Numbered from the stretch's first letter, positions 1-9,700 are shown. The stretch: DNA of 64,000 nt from Bacteroidales bacterium (GCA_023231065.1 JALNWE010000009.1:1-64000), one strand, 5' to 3'. Translations and numbers: made by a program. Notes: a model not told the origin generated them from the sequence alone.

Positions 1-2
1 AA

Positions 3-146
3 ATTGAGCTGAAGCAAGATACCACTGCATCCGGTATTAAATACAGTAACAGCAATTATGAATATACCGAATGGCATGGTGAGCTATCGTTAAAAAAAGA
101 CGGAAAGGAAATTTTCACTCACAAGATGACCACCTCCGGGCATTGA
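3..146 (+). CDS. C-terminal end of a MliC-like lysozyme-inhibitor-type protein (partial)
   Basis: The reading frame is open from the window edge to a TGA at 144-146 and gives 47 residues. The stretch ASGIKYSNSNYEYTEWHGE followed by a KDGKEIF segment resembles the end of the MliC/PliC fold (membrane-bound inhibitor of C-type lysozyme), where a SASGxxY motif supplies the loop that enters the lysozyme active site. Only the end is present, so signal peptide and lipobox cannot be judged. Seen: the motif and the stop. Inferred: the family, by resemblance only. Another small beta-barrel lipoprotein with a similar C-terminus is possible. Confidence 0.5.
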   Translation: MELKQDTTASGIKYSNSNYEYTEWHGELSLKKDGKEIFTHKMTTSGH

Positions 147-159
147 TTTTTAACGAAAG

Positions 160-390
160 TTATACTTTGGGCTTTTTAGGATAACGCATTAACACATATT
201 CCATTCGTGATGCATATCTTAATCTTGTCTCAGGTTCCTTACTTAAATCAGAAATATATATTGTCGTTTTGCCATCATCAAGAACCACGGGATATTTACC
301 AACTAATGACCCCATCAAAAGTTTTGAATCGGAAATTTTCAACCTTTGCCGTTCCTGCATCATCCTATATTCCAAGGTGGTTTTTTTCAT
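160..390 (-). CDS. Small unknown protein, copy 1 of a paralogous pair
   Basis: This 76-residue protein is closely related to the one at 2498-2731. Both begin MKKxTLEYRMM, continue with QRLKIxxSKLLxGS and GKYPxxLDxGKTTIxISD, and end in a basic tail. There is no signal peptide or membrane segment, and charged residues are frequent. A 17-bp sequence (433-449) is identical upstream of both copies at the same distance from the start, which supports real, similarly controlled genes. I do not recognise the family; function unknown. A cytoplasmic location is inferred from the lack of hydrophobic segments. Confidence 0.65.
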   Translation of the reverse strand: MKKTTLEYRMMQERQRLKISDSKLLMGSLVGKYPVVLDDGKTTIYISDLSKEPETRLRYASRMEYVLMRYPKKPKV

Positions 391-432
391 TTTTCTGTGT
401 TTATTGGGAATGTAAATCTTCTGTTTTTCTGT

Positions 433-449
433 AAGATACGGATAATTTT
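433..449 (-). promoter_or_regulatory. Upstream element shared with the paralog at 2498-2731
   Basis: Read on the minus strand the element is AAAATTATCCGTATCTT. It ends 43 bp from the start codon of the small gene at 160-390. The same 17 bases occur at 2774-2790, again 43 bp from the start of the paralog. The TATCTT part resembles the TAnnTTTG -7 element of Bacteroidota, so this is probably the core promoter carried along with the gene duplication. Confidence 0.5.
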
Positions 450-470
450 AAGACTTGGAAGAATTAGTTT

Positions 471-725
471 GTGGCCAAAGCCGCCATCATGATTGATTTT
501 ATCAACCTCGCACCGGTAACGCCGGATGAAGCTACATTTGAAAGTTTTACCCCAGGCATGATCTCAATTGTCGATCTGGCCCCTGTACTTCCTTCCGTTG
601 TGGATTTTAATGATCAAATCAATACAACATCCCTCGATATTAGAAGTTTGGCGCCAACCACGCCAACCGAGGCCGATTTTGAATGGTCCGATATATTCCC
701 TTTCACATCTATGAGGTTTCCCTAA
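471..725 (+). CDS. Small protein with three LAPxxPxxxxF repeats, possibly an N-terminally decayed gene
   Basis: The frame starts with GTG at 471 (an ATG follows at 489) and gives 84 residues. Three copies of a short unit are visible: LAPVTPDEATFES, LAPVLPSVVDFND and LAPTTPTEADFEW, each spaced by about 20-25 residues. Such LAP-x-TP-xxA-F units occur in Bacteroidota secreted proteins of unknown function. A signal peptide would be expected but is absent, and a stop lies just before the GTG, so this may be the surviving C-terminal part of a longer gene. Function unknown. Confidence 0.45.
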   Translation: MAKAAIMIDFINLAPVTPDEATFESFTPGMISIVDLAPVLPSVVDFNDQINTTSLDIRSLAPTTPTEADFEWSDIFPFTSMRFP

Positions 726-858
726 AAGCCTGATTTCATCGCAAAAGCCGGAATCCCGACGCCTTTCAAAAGCTGTACGTGTTTAACATGGCGGGCACGG
801 AACAATGACGCTATCGGGACAATTTAGTCACGGAAGAACAATGAATTTGTCTTTTTGT

Positions 859-866
859 TACTTTTG
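859..866 (+). promoter_or_regulatory. Candidate -7 promoter element
   Basis: TACTTTTG fits the Bacteroidota -7 consensus TAnnTTTG and lies 34 bp before the ATG of the PepSY-type gene at 901. No good TTTG is found about 20 nt further upstream, so support is partial. Confidence 0.35.
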
Positions 867-900
867 TATGATAATTGAACATATCATCAAGAAATAAATT

Positions 901-1422
901 ATGGCACCAAAAGAAAAGAAATCATTAAACCATTACATGCGCTCATTGCATCGCGACATAGGTTTTTTTGTTATTGGGTTAACACTTATTTATGGTATTA
1001 GTGGAATTGTTCTTATTTACCGGGATACAGACTTTTTGAAACAAGAAAAAGTGATTGAAAAGAAATTGAATCCAAATATGGACGCATCTGATCTTCCTCA
1101 AATGTTGCACATGAGAGATTTTAAGGTTATCAAATCCGAAGGGGATATATTATATTTCCAAAATGGAAACTATAACAGTAAAACAGGCATTGCTACCTAT
1201 ACCTCGAAAGAACTTCCTTCATTTTTTGAATGTCTTATTTCCTTACATTTCTCCTCAAGTAGAGATTTAGTGCATTGGTTTTCATTAACCTATGGAATAC
1301 TATTATTGTTTTTAGCAATATCATCATTCTGGATGTTTAAGCCAAAGACAAAATTGTTTCGCAGGGGGATATGTTTTGCGGGGGCAGGCATTGTATTTTC
1401 AATAATTATATTGCTTTTGTAG
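901..1422 (+). CDS. PepSY-associated transmembrane protein
   Basis: The 173-residue product starts with a basic stretch and a LHRDIGF-type motif, then a first membrane helix (about residues 20-40, ending GIVLIYRD). A soluble middle region of about 80 residues follows, then LHxxxxRDLVHWFSLTYGILLLFLAISSF-type helices near residues 120-145 and a last helix at the C-terminus. This layout matches small PepSY-associated TM proteins of Bacteroidota, which sit in the inner membrane, often near iron or heme functions. It is single and monocistronic here, with no transporter neighbour, so the substrate or partner is unknown. Confidence 0.7.
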   Translation: MAPKEKKSLNHYMRSLHRDIGFFVIGLTLIYGISGIVLIYRDTDFLKQEKVIEKKLNPNMDASDLPQMLHMRDFKVIKSEGDILYFQNGNYNSKTGIATYTSKELPSFFECLISLHFSSSRDLVHWFSLTYGILLLFLAISSFWMFKPKTKLFRRGICFAGAGIVFSIIILLL

Positions 1423-1520
1423 TATTACAATCAAAAATGTTATATTTTTAAAGTCAATTTCAGACAGGAATAATAAGATTAGGGATCATCCCGGTTATTT
1501 AAAAACTTAAATCCAGCTTT

Positions 1521-2447
1521 ATGACAATGAAATTTAGTTTTACCCGGTTTACAACATTGATGATTATCTGTTGTATGGCTTTGCTGTTGCCATCACCCCT
1601 TGAAGCACAGCGGAAGGGCGAGAGGCCGACCGGTGGTAAAGAACGTTCAACTGTTTCAAAACCCGCTTCGAAACAAGGAAGATCACAAAACAAGGATGGT
1701 CAAAAACAATCGACTGGAAACAAAACCAATGCAAGCGATAAAAACGCGAACGTTGACAACAGTAAAAAAAACACGAACGTTGACAACAGTAAAAAAAACG
1801 TGAATGTCGATAATAGCAAGACGAATGTGAATGTTAACAACAGTAAGACGAATGTAAATATTGATAACAGCAAAAATGTCAATGTCAATGTTAACCGGAG
1901 TACGGTGGTCGTAGCCAATCCACGGCCCTATACGCGGCCGCCGTATGCTTATGGAGGCCACAGTTACTATTGCTATCATCCTTATGCCTATCATCCCTAT
2001 AAACCATTTTACTGGGGGCCGGTATGGCATCCCTGGGGCTTTTTTGTCACTACCCTGGCTGCCACCGCGATCATTGTCACTGTTGCAAATCAGCAATATC
2101 ATTATGATCAGGGAGTTTACTATGTGGCCGGCAGCGGAGGCTATACCGTTGTGCCAGCTCCCGTCGGGGCAACAATTGTCGCCTTACCTCCAGGTTCCCA
2201 GACTGTGGTCATCAACGAAACCACTAACAACTATTATTACGGCGGAACTTATTATCAAAAGACCGATAAGGGATATACGGTTGTTCCCCCAACCGCCGGT
2301 GCGGTAGTAGAAAACCTCCCCGAAGGCGGGAAAGAGGTGAAAATCGGTGAGGTTACCTATGTTAAAGTGGGGGAAACCTATTATCAACCCATCGTGCAGA
2401 ATGGAAAGAATATGTACGAGGTGGTTAACGTAAAGGATGATAAGTAA
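1521..2447 (+). CDS. DUF6515 family secreted protein with an Asn/Asp/Ser/Lys repeat tract
   Basis: 308 residues. An N-terminal signal peptide ends near LEAQ (residue 30). Residues 75-124 are a low-complexity run of NVDNSK(K/T)N units. A Tyr/His/Pro-rich segment (about 135-165) leads to one hydrophobic helix (WGFFVTTLAATAIIVTVA, about 172-190). The C-terminal half carries the DUF6515 features: YYxxGVYY, GYTVVPAPVGATI, LPPG, a second GYTVVPPTAGAVVENLPEG and a final YYQP. These repeated SH3-like strands are typical of the family. Function is unknown; cell-envelope location is inferred. A second ATG two codons downstream (1527) is an equally good start. Confidence 0.8.
   Translation: MTMKFSFTRFTTLMIICCMALLLPSPLEAQRKGERPTGGKERSTVSKPASKQGRSQNKDGQKQSTGNKTNASDKNANVDNSKKNTNVDNSKKNVNVDNSKTNVNVNNSKTNVNIDNSKNVNVNVNRSTVVVANPRPYTRPPYAYGGHSYYCYHPYAYHPYKPFYWGPVWHPWGFFVTTLAATAIIVTVANQQYHYDQGVYYVAGSGGYTVVPAPVGATIVALPPGSQTVVINETTNNYYYGGTYYQKTDKGYTVVPPTAGAVVENLPEGGKEVKIGEVTYVKVGETYYQPIVQNGKNMYEVVNVKDDK
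1743..1892 (+). repeat. In-frame tandem repeat encoding NVDNSKK-type units
   Basis: About seven copies of a 21-27 bp unit (consensus AACGTTGACAACAGTAAAA) lie inside the DUF6515 gene and encode NVDNSKK, NVNNSKT and similar. Unit drift rises toward the 3' end, as in a slippage-expanded tract. Confidence 0.85.
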
Positions 2448-2497
2448 AATATGGGATCTTTTACTGCCGGCTCATTTCAATTATGAAACCATCAAAA

Positions 2498-2731
2498 TTA
2501 TGATTTGGTTTTTTTAAATGAATTGTGTAAAAGAGTATTGCCCATCCGCATTTCATATCGTTCCCTTACATCGGCTTCTTTGCTTTGATCTGAGATAAAG
2601 ATGGTCGTTTTACCCCCATCAAGGGAAATAGGATATTTGCCTATAACTGACCCTGATAATAGTTTTGATTCAGGGATTTTTAAACGTTGCTGTTCCAGCA
2701 TCATCCTGTATTCCAAAGTGTCTTTTTTCAT
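2498..2731 (-). CDS. Small unknown protein, copy 2 of a paralogous pair
   Basis: 77 residues, about 60% identical to the product at 160-390 by eye (MKKDTLEYRMMLEQQRLKI start, SKLLSGSVIGKYP, DGGKTTIFISDQSKE). The C-terminus has diverged. No signal peptide or membrane segment. The two copies flank the PepSY and DUF6515 genes, and the upstream 17-bp element is shared. Function not recognised. The conservation of length, start and promoter argues that both copies are expressed. Confidence 0.65.
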   Translation of the reverse strand: MKKDTLEYRMMLEQQRLKIPESKLLSGSVIGKYPISLDGGKTTIFISDQSKEADVRERYEMRMGNTLLHNSFKKTKS

Positions 2732-2773
2732 AAGTAGCTCCCCTTCAAATTGTAAAATCCACAGTATTTGACC

Positions 2774-2790
2774 AAGATACGGATAATTTT
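2774..2790 (-). promoter_or_regulatory. Upstream element shared with the paralog at 160-390
   Basis: Identical 17-bp sequence and identical 43-bp distance to the start codon as at 433-449. Probably the core promoter of the small gene. Confidence 0.5.
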
Positions 2791-2820
2791 CATATTTTCG
2801 GAATTAATTTTAATATTAAA

Positions 2821-2940
2821 CCGACTCCGAAAAGTCAATTGTTTCATTTTACCACAAAGACGCGAATATATCATATTCAATTATTTAAAATTTGTGCCTT
2901 AGTGACTTGGCGGTGAAAAGAGGTTTCCGGAGCAGGCTCA
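2821..2940. repeat. Dispersed palindromic intergenic element, long form
   Basis: The ends CCGACTCCGAAAAGT and CCGGAGCAGGCTCA are imperfect reverse complements. Inside them, TTTTACCACAAAGACGCGAA pairs loosely with the later TTTGTGCCTTAGTGACTTGG stretch. Related ends occur at 14638-14706 and 61989-62023, and a half copy at 60862-60927. The element encodes nothing and lies between convergent or unrelated genes. It looks like a non-autonomous, foldable intergenic repeat of the REP/MITE type. Confidence 0.6.
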
Positions 2941-2994
2941 CTATTGATTACAGCAAGAGCCGGTTTTGAATAGTCCCGATCAATCTGGAAGTAT

Positions 2995-4041
2995 TTAAAT
3001 CTTGACTATTTTACTGATCACTACTTTATTATCGAATGTAAATCTCAGATAATAAACCCCGGGTTTCAGGGAGAGGTCGGTTGCATTCAGTTCCCCTGTA
3101 TGCAATCCTTCATCATGAATTTTTGTTTTGATAAGGCGCCGGCTGTATCTGCCGGAAATATCATAAAGATCTACCGAAACAGTTGCCCTCTCCCTCAGAA
3201 AATAGTTGTAGCTCAGTTTCTCATTGAAGGGATTCGGATAAACAATGACAGATACAAGGGAGTTATCGGGCTCGGTTTGCGGATCATTTAAAGCGGTGGG
3301 AACATTGGGGGAATAAGTTTGTGTCAGATTTACCGCAGCCGTATTGGTAATCACGGGTTCCTGCCCTGATGTTGACGTTTTTCGTGTGTTGATGATAAGG
3401 ACCGGGTAACGGTATCCCGGGGCATAAAATGCGTAACGAACTATGTTTGATTCGGTTGAGCTACATACATTCGTTTCAATCCCATTTTTTTCGCTTTTCA
3501 CGCGTAGCACATCCCGCAGGGTACGGTCGGGCAATATCAGGGTCCCGAAAGCATCAGCGGAAACGGTAAAATCACCACTCAGTGAAATGTTGAAATTTTC
3601 CCGGAATATGGCATTTCCCGCCCAATGATCCGTAAACTGTGTACCGTAGGATAAAGGATATTTCATTTTTACAACCGGATCGGAATAAACAAGCGAAATA
3701 TCTTTTGTGATATACCCTTTTTCTTCCAGCATCGATTCGCTGGAATTGTAATAATATTCATATCCCGACTCACTGAGGATCAGATTGAAATCCCCAATGT
3801 CATTCAGGATTTTCGAAGGGGAAGCGCCGATCTGTCCTGAAGTGGTGGCATTGGTGAACAGGATAGAGGTAAAATCCCATATCTGGTCAGGACCGGCATT
3901 TCCGGGTGATATATAATTGATTTCCCTGGTTTCATTCAAGTCTCCCGCTAAAAAAGCATGATCTTCGCGGGAAATGGTAATTTGGGCGAAAAGGGTAGTC
4001 AGGGTAAAAACAAAAAGCGTCAAAAGGAAATATTTTTTCAT
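2995..4041 (-). CDS. Secreted protein with C-terminal type IX secretion sorting domain
   Basis: 348 residues. Signal peptide MKKYFLLTLFVFTLTTLFAQ at the N-terminus. The middle (about 20-255) has no domain I can name and is rich in beta-type, Ser/Thr-containing sequence. The last ~80 residues are a type A T9SS sorting domain: VIVYPNPF, LYDISGR, LKPGVYYLRF and a final VISKIVKI. The protein is therefore predicted to pass through the Sec and PorSS (T9SS) route to the cell surface. Monocistronic; function of the passenger unknown. Confidence 0.85.
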   Translation of the reverse strand: MKKYFLLTLFVFTLTTLFAQITISREDHAFLAGDLNETREINYISPGNAGPDQIWDFTSILFTNATTSGQIGASPSKILNDIGDFNLILSESGYEYYYNSSESMLEEKGYITKDISLVYSDPVVKMKYPLSYGTQFTDHWAGNAIFRENFNISLSGDFTVSADAFGTLILPDRTLRDVLRVKSEKNGIETNVCSSTESNIVRYAFYAPGYRYPVLIINTRKTSTSGQEPVITNTAAVNLTQTYSPNVPTALNDPQTEPDNSLVSVIVYPNPFNEKLSYNYFLRERATVSVDLYDISGRYSRRLIKTKIHDEGLHTGELNATDLSLKPGVYYLRFTFDNKVVISKIVKI

Positions 4042-4137
4042 GGCTTAATTTTCAACAAAAATAAGCATTTTACTATAAATTTATTTTACTCTCTTTAAAG
4101 ATTCCTATTACATTTGTTGCAGAAATCAGATACCAGG

Positions 4138-4770
4138 ATGAGGAAACCGTTGCTTTTACTTTTTATTACGTTCTATATTCAACTCTTTGTCATTGAAGAT
4201 ATCTATTCCCAAGCCTGGGATTTTGTCAAGGAAAAGGACGGAATAAAAATTTATACCCGGAAAGAGGGAAATGCCTCCCTGAAACAATTTAAAGGTGTGG
4301 CCGATATATATGCCCCGATGGAAAAGGTTTGCGAGCTGGTAGGAAATGTTAAAAATACTGATTGGTGGGATAAAAACCTGGAAGAGATCAATGTGCTTCT
4401 TTATGAAAAAGATAAACACATTCAATATTATCTCGTGTATGGAGTTCCCTGGCCGCTGACAGACAGGGATTTATGCGTCGATGCGAAGATCACTACCGAC
4501 CCGGGAACAGGAGTCCGGATCATCTATTCAACCCCCCTGTTCAATGTCGTCCCCGAGCGATCCGACCGGGTACGCATTAAAGAATACTGGCAGCGGTGGA
4601 CCCTTCAGCCTGTCACAAGCGGATGCGTTCATGTTATACTGGAAGGATATGTTGATCCGGGGGGAAATGTTCCGGATTGGCTGTATAATATGGTTATTAC
4701 AGATACACCGCTTAAAGTGATCCGGGGGATCAAAGGACGGTTGGAGCCCAAATCGATCAAGACGAATTGA
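4138..4770 (+). CDS. START-domain (SRPBCC fold) lipid-binding-like protein
   Basis: I place the start at the ATG at 4138, which opens a clear signal peptide (MRKPLLLLFITFYIQLFV, cleaved near YSQA). An upstream TTG at 4114 would put a polar extension before it. The mature part fits a START domain: WDFVKEKDGIKIYTRK, GVADIYAPMEKVCELV, WWDKNLEEINVLL, YGVPWPLTDRDLCV and a C-terminal LYNMVITDTPLKVI helix. START proteins bind hydrophobic ligands in a helix-grip pocket. Bacterial secreted versions are poorly characterised, so the ligand is unknown. Confidence 0.8.
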   Translation: MRKPLLLLFITFYIQLFVIEDIYSQAWDFVKEKDGIKIYTRKEGNASLKQFKGVADIYAPMEKVCELVGNVKNTDWWDKNLEEINVLLYEKDKHIQYYLVYGVPWPLTDRDLCVDAKITTDPGTGVRIIYSTPLFNVVPERSDRVRIKEYWQRWTLQPVTSGCVHVILEGYVDPGGNVPDWLYNMVITDTPLKVIRGIKGRLEPKSIKTN

Positions 4771-4847
4771 ATTTCAGGGGAATCCGGGGACAGTAGCGGG
4801 TTTAAAACTTTTGGTTTTTTTCTGTTTTCAGGCAAGGAAAATTGTTA

Positions 4848-4855
4848 TAGATTTG
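4848..4855 (+). promoter_or_regulatory. Candidate -7 element of the PiT gene
   Basis: TAGATTTG matches TAnnTTTG and lies 32 bp before the ATG at 4887. No TTAACA-type repeats precede it, unlike the high-affinity pst promoter. Confidence 0.4.
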
Positions 4856-4886
4856 CCATCCCAAACATTTGATTAAAAGTTCTTGC

Positions 4887-5873
4887 ATGGAATTTTTATA
4901 TGTTGTCATAGGAATGGTTCTCGTTTTTGATTTTATTAACGGGTTCCACGATTCCGCCAACTCAATTGCCACTATTGTTTCCACTAAAGTTCTTTCTCCC
5001 CTGACAGCCGTAATTTTTGCTGCTTTTTTTAATTTTCTTGCCTACTTTATTTTTCACACGAAAGTAGCGGACACAATTGGAAGAGGGGTCGTTGACCCTG
5101 ATGTATTAAACCTAAGCGTTATTGCTGCAGCGCTGTTTGCTGCCATAATCTGGAATTTGCTCACATGGTGGTGGGGGTTCCCATCCAGTTCATCACATAC
5201 CCTGGTCGGAGGCCTCATTGGGGCAGCCATATCGAAAGCCGGAGTGGGGTCGGTCGTAGTTTCAGGTGTGGTTAAAATAGTCTCTTTTATTTTCATCGCC
5301 CCATTGATGGGCATGGTTATTTCATTTACTATTTCAGCGATCGTACTCTATCTTTTCAGGAAGATGACCCCCTCAAAAATCGATAAATATTTCCGGAAAA
5401 TCCAATTGTTTTCTGCCGGGGCATTTAGCCTCGGGCATGGTGGAAACGATGCTCAAAAATCGATGGGGATTATCTGGGTAGCATTAATTGTTACGGGGCA
5501 TACAACCAAAAATGATCCCATTGCACACTGGATTGTTCTTTCTTGTTATTCGGCTATCGCGTGCGGCACCTTATTAGGTGGCTGGAGGATTGTGAAGACC
5601 ATGGGACAGAAAATCACCAAGCTGAGGCCATTTGAGGGGGTTTGTGCCGAAACGGCCGGTTCGATCACTCTTTTCATGGCTACTCACTTCGGCATCCCGG
5701 TAAGCACTACCCATACTATTACCGGCGCCATAATCGGTGTGGGTGCGCGTAAAGGGGTTTCAGCTGTTAAGTGGGGGGTTACTAGAAATATTTTCTGGTC
5801 CTGGATTTTGACCATTCCTGTTTCAGCGCTGATAGGGGCCGCGTTTTATCACTTTTTAAATTGGGTTATGTAA
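4887..5873 (+). CDS. pit: Inorganic phosphate transporter, PiT family
   Basis: 328 residues from the ATG at 4887 (a TTG at 4869 is also in frame but adds a polar stub before the first helix). Two family signature copies are visible: FDFINGFHDSANSIAT with STKVLSP near the N-terminus, and the second half AETAGSITLFMATHFGIPVSTTHTITGAIIG. About ten membrane helices. PiT carriers take up metal-phosphate using the proton or sodium gradient at normal phosphate levels. The next gene encodes the DUF47 partner, the usual arrangement, and the pair is probably one transcription unit with a 59-bp gap. No Pho-type repeats lie upstream, consistent with constitutive use. Confidence 0.92.
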   Translation: MEFLYVVIGMVLVFDFINGFHDSANSIATIVSTKVLSPLTAVIFAAFFNFLAYFIFHTKVADTIGRGVVDPDVLNLSVIAAALFAAIIWNLLTWWWGFPSSSSHTLVGGLIGAAISKAGVGSVVVSGVVKIVSFIFIAPLMGMVISFTISAIVLYLFRKMTPSKIDKYFRKIQLFSAGAFSLGHGGNDAQKSMGIIWVALIVTGHTTKNDPIAHWIVLSCYSAIACGTLLGGWRIVKTMGQKITKLRPFEGVCAETAGSITLFMATHFGIPVSTTHTITGAIIGVGARKGVSAVKWGVTRNIFWSWILTIPVSALIGAAFYHFLNWVM

Positions 5874-5932
5874 TTATGATATTCAATTCTTTAAAAAGTT
5901 TATCCATTCAGAAACAATAAAATATCCGGTAT

Positions 5933-6583
5933 ATGAATTTCAATGCTTTCGTAAAACTTTTTGTCCCCAGGGATGATTCCTTTTTCCCGCTTTTTGAAGA
6001 CGGAGCAAGGGTGTTGATCAAGGCCGCAGATCTGCTGAAAGAGTTGATGGCAACAGAAACCATCGAACAGCGCGATCCCATCATCAAACAGATTAAAGCG
6101 GCGGAGCATGAAGGCGATGATATAACGCATAAAATATACCAGCAGCTTAACAAATCATTCATCACCCCGTTCGACCGGGAAGACATTCAGGAGCTGACAT
6201 CTTATCTGGATGATGTAATTGACTATATCAACGGGTCGGCACAACGGATCGGACTGTATAAACCAAAATATATTTATCCGATACTTAAAGACCTGGCAGA
6301 CGTGATCAGTGAAGCATCTAAAGAGATAGAGTTTTCAATACATGGCCTCAGAAATTCCGGTAAAAACCACGAAAAGATCCTTCAATCCTGCATCAACCTG
6401 AATACCCTCGAAAACAAGGCCGACGATCTTTATCACGATGGTATCTCCAATCTTTTTGAAAACGAAAAAGATACCATTGAACTCATCAAGAACAAAGAGA
6501 TCATTGCCACCCTTGAAAAAACGGTCGATATGGCCGAAGATGTTTCCGACATCATCAAGACCATCCTGATCAAGCTGGCCTGA
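5933..6583 (+). CDS. PhoU-like DUF47 protein, PiT partner
   Basis: 216 residues, all helical. The start FVPRDDSFFPLFEDGA is the hallmark of DUF47 (TIGR00153). KAAEHEGDDITHKI and DVIDYINGSAQRIGLY follow, then the acidic ENKADDLYHDGI and TVDMAEDVSDIIKTILIK motifs that in PhoU-type bundles bind metal clusters. It is cytoplasmic and probably modulates the PiT transporter encoded just upstream. Length and layout are normal for the family. Confidence 0.9.
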   Translation: MNFNAFVKLFVPRDDSFFPLFEDGARVLIKAADLLKELMATETIEQRDPIIKQIKAAEHEGDDITHKIYQQLNKSFITPFDREDIQELTSYLDDVIDYINGSAQRIGLYKPKYIYPILKDLADVISEASKEIEFSIHGLRNSGKNHEKILQSCINLNTLENKADDLYHDGISNLFENEKDTIELIKNKEIIATLEKTVDMAEDVSDIIKTILIKLA

Positions 6584-6715
6584 TCCGGCTTTGGTTTATC
6601 CTGAAAAGCTATTACAATCCAAACTTTTTCACTTATAGCGCCAGGTGAGATTCACGAACTAGTTTTTTTCATGTTTGTATGACTTATTATTTGCTGTTTA
6701 CAAAAACATATCTAT

Positions 6716-9700
6716 ATGAAAGACAATTTACTACGACTTTCACTCTTACTGGCTTGTCTGTTTTTTTTCCAATTTTTCTCCTTTTCCCAAGGCGTAACTT
6801 CATCCGGGATCAATGGCAGGGTGATTGACAATAAAGGGATCGGTTTGCCCGGTGCAACGGTAATTGCCCTCCATCAACCGACCGGAACTAAAATCGGGAC
6901 CATCACCGATGCCAATGGATTTTACCGGTTCCCTAATATCAGCGTGGGGGGGCCTTATGTTTTTACCATTACTTACGTGGGCTTTCAGAAATATGAGCAA
7001 ACAGGGATTTTTCTTTTTCTGGGGCAGGCCCTGAAGATCGATGTTGAGCTAAAGGAAAGTACCGAAACCCTTAACAGTGTTGATATCTACGGAGTCAGGA
7101 ATGATTTGTTCGATGGGAACAGAACGGGGCCCACTACAAACATAAACCGTGAAGCCATCGAAAAAATGCCTACCATCGCCAGGAACATCACGGATTTTAC
7201 CCGGCTTACCCCGCAAGCCCGTGTCAGCAATGATGGTAGTATCGAAATAGCCGGGATGAATAACCGCTATAATGCTATTTTTATTGACGGCGCCGTGAAT
7301 AACGATGTTTATGGTCTGGCGGCCACCGGAACCAACGGGGGACAAACCGGTATTTCACCTTTCAGTCCTGATATCATTGACCAGTTTACCGTAAATGTAG
7401 CTCCCTATGATGTAAAATTAGGGGGTTTTGCCGGCGCGGGTATCAACGCGGTAACGCGTCGTGGCGCCAACAGCCTGGAGGCATCTGTTTATTATTTTTT
7501 GCGCAACCAATCCCTTGCAGGAAAAACCCCTACCGGCGGAAATGATATGCCGGATTCCTTGCGCAAACGATTACCCGACTTTTCTTCCCAGACATACGGC
7601 GCCCGGGTTGGTGGGGCCATCCTAAAAGATAAACTCTTCTATTTTCTGAATGTGGAATTTCAGAATGATCAAACACCGCGCCCCTTTGATTTTGGAACTT
7701 ATATCGGTAAAGCAACCCGGTCGGATCTGAATAACATAGCCAGCAAACTGATCAACCAATATGGATATGACCCTGGCTCTTATGAAGGGGCCAACCAAAC
7801 TTTGGACGGACAAAAAGTTTTCGCCCGTATTGACTGGAATATTTCCGATAAACATTCTTTAACGGCCAGATATCAATATACCAAGGGACGGAGCGTGACG
7901 CCGGGGGTCCCGACCAGTACTGGTCTTACCTTCAGCAATGCCGGGATCGATTTTCCATCCATTACCAACACCGCCGCGGTGGAACTGAAAAGTATTTTCG
8001 GGAATAAATATTCCAATGACCTTATTGTCGGGCTCACTTTCGTCAGGGATAACCGCAGTCCAATGGGCGGCAATTTTCCTTATGTTACAATTAAGGATGG
8101 CAATGCGCTGATCTCTTTTGGCAGCGAACAGTATTCGACAGCAAACCGGTTGAAACAGGATATATATACCCTTACGGATAATTTTGAGATATACCTTGGT
8201 AAACATACCGTGACCATTGGCACACACAATGAATTCTATAACATGTACAACCTCTTTATCCGTCAGAATTTCGGGTATTATCAGTTCAATTCCATTGGGG
8301 ACTTTTTAAACAATGATACAGTATCGGCCACCCAATACGACAGGACATATTCCCTGGTGGATGGTATCACTGGTCCGGGATCAGCTGCTGCCGCGAAATT
8401 TAAAGCGCTGCAGTTGGGTTTTTATGTGCAGGATGAGTATCAGATCACCAACCGCTTTAAAGTTTCCCTGGGTTTAGCCCTGGATATTCCCATGTTCCTG
8501 ACAGAAGCAGCAACCAATGACAATTTCAATACAAGGGTAATTCCCTGGATTCAGAATATCGAAACCGGAGATGGAAAAAGCTTCAATGGAAAAACAGGGC
8601 AGATGCCGAAAACGCAATTTTTATTTTCTCCCAGAGTTGGCTTTAACTGGGATCCGGTTGACAATCAAAAAACACAGGTTCGTGGCGGAACCGGGATTTT
8701 CACCAGTCGGATCCCCTATGTATGGCCGGGCGCTTGCTATACCAATAACGGAATAACTATGGGTGGGATGCGGATCATTTATGATCCCACTAACTCCGGC
8801 GCCTATATCCCATTCAATCCCGACTGGAATAATCAGCCCGGGTATAAACCGGGGGATCCGATTGTACCTTCCGGTGAAGTAGATGTCTTTGCCAAAAATT
8901 TCAAATACCCGCAAGTATGGAGGACCAGCCTTGGAATCGATCAGAAATTGTCCTGGGGCCTTATCCTGACAGGTGAGTTTACCTATACCAAAAACATCAA
9001 TAATGTTATGTATTATAACTACCGGTACCAGAAGACAGGACAAATGCTGACGGGTACCGGGGATAACAGGCCTTTATGGAAGATCAACGATTCAGTCGCC
9101 ACGACAAAATATACTGATATTATTTACGGTTATAACACAAACCAGGGATGGGCTTATGACCTGACCTTCCAGTTACAGAAGCAGCTGGATCATGGATTTT
9201 CAGGCAATATTGCCTACACCCTCGGACATGCAAAATCGATGAATGATGCCATTTCATCCCAAAACTCTTCTCAATGGAAAGTTGCCAATGTAAGAGGTAA
9301 AAATGATCTCGATCTTTCCTGGTCTGATTATGACCTCGGATCCCGTATCATGGCTTATTTTTCCTATAAGATTGAATATGCCAGGCATTTTGCGACAACC
9401 ATCGGATTGTATTACAACGGTCAGTCCGGACATCGTTTTTCATACGGGTTCGCCAACAGCTATAAAGATCCTGTCACCCGGAAAACCTATAACCTGGGGG
9501 AAGATACCCAGAACCTTGAGCTAATGTATGTCCCTTCCGATCAGAATGATATACATCTTGTTGATATCAAGGACAATAGTGGTAATGTTCTTGTTAGTAA
9601 AGAAACCCAATGGGAAAATCTGGATGCTTTTATTGAAGGGGATTCTTATCTGAAAACCCGCCGGGGTCAATACGCTGAAAGAAACGGCGCCCGTATGCCT

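Noticed and set aside
1743..1892. Mobile element or regulatory repeat
   Set aside because: The repeat is in frame and encodes a low-complexity protein tract.
1683..2102. Minus-strand gene opposite the DUF6515 gene
   Set aside because: Open frame caused by the repeat tract; Ile/Val-rich shadow without start signals.
4887..5873. Pho-regulated phosphate transporter
   Set aside because: No 11-bp repeats lie before its TAGATTTG element; PiT systems are usually constitutive.
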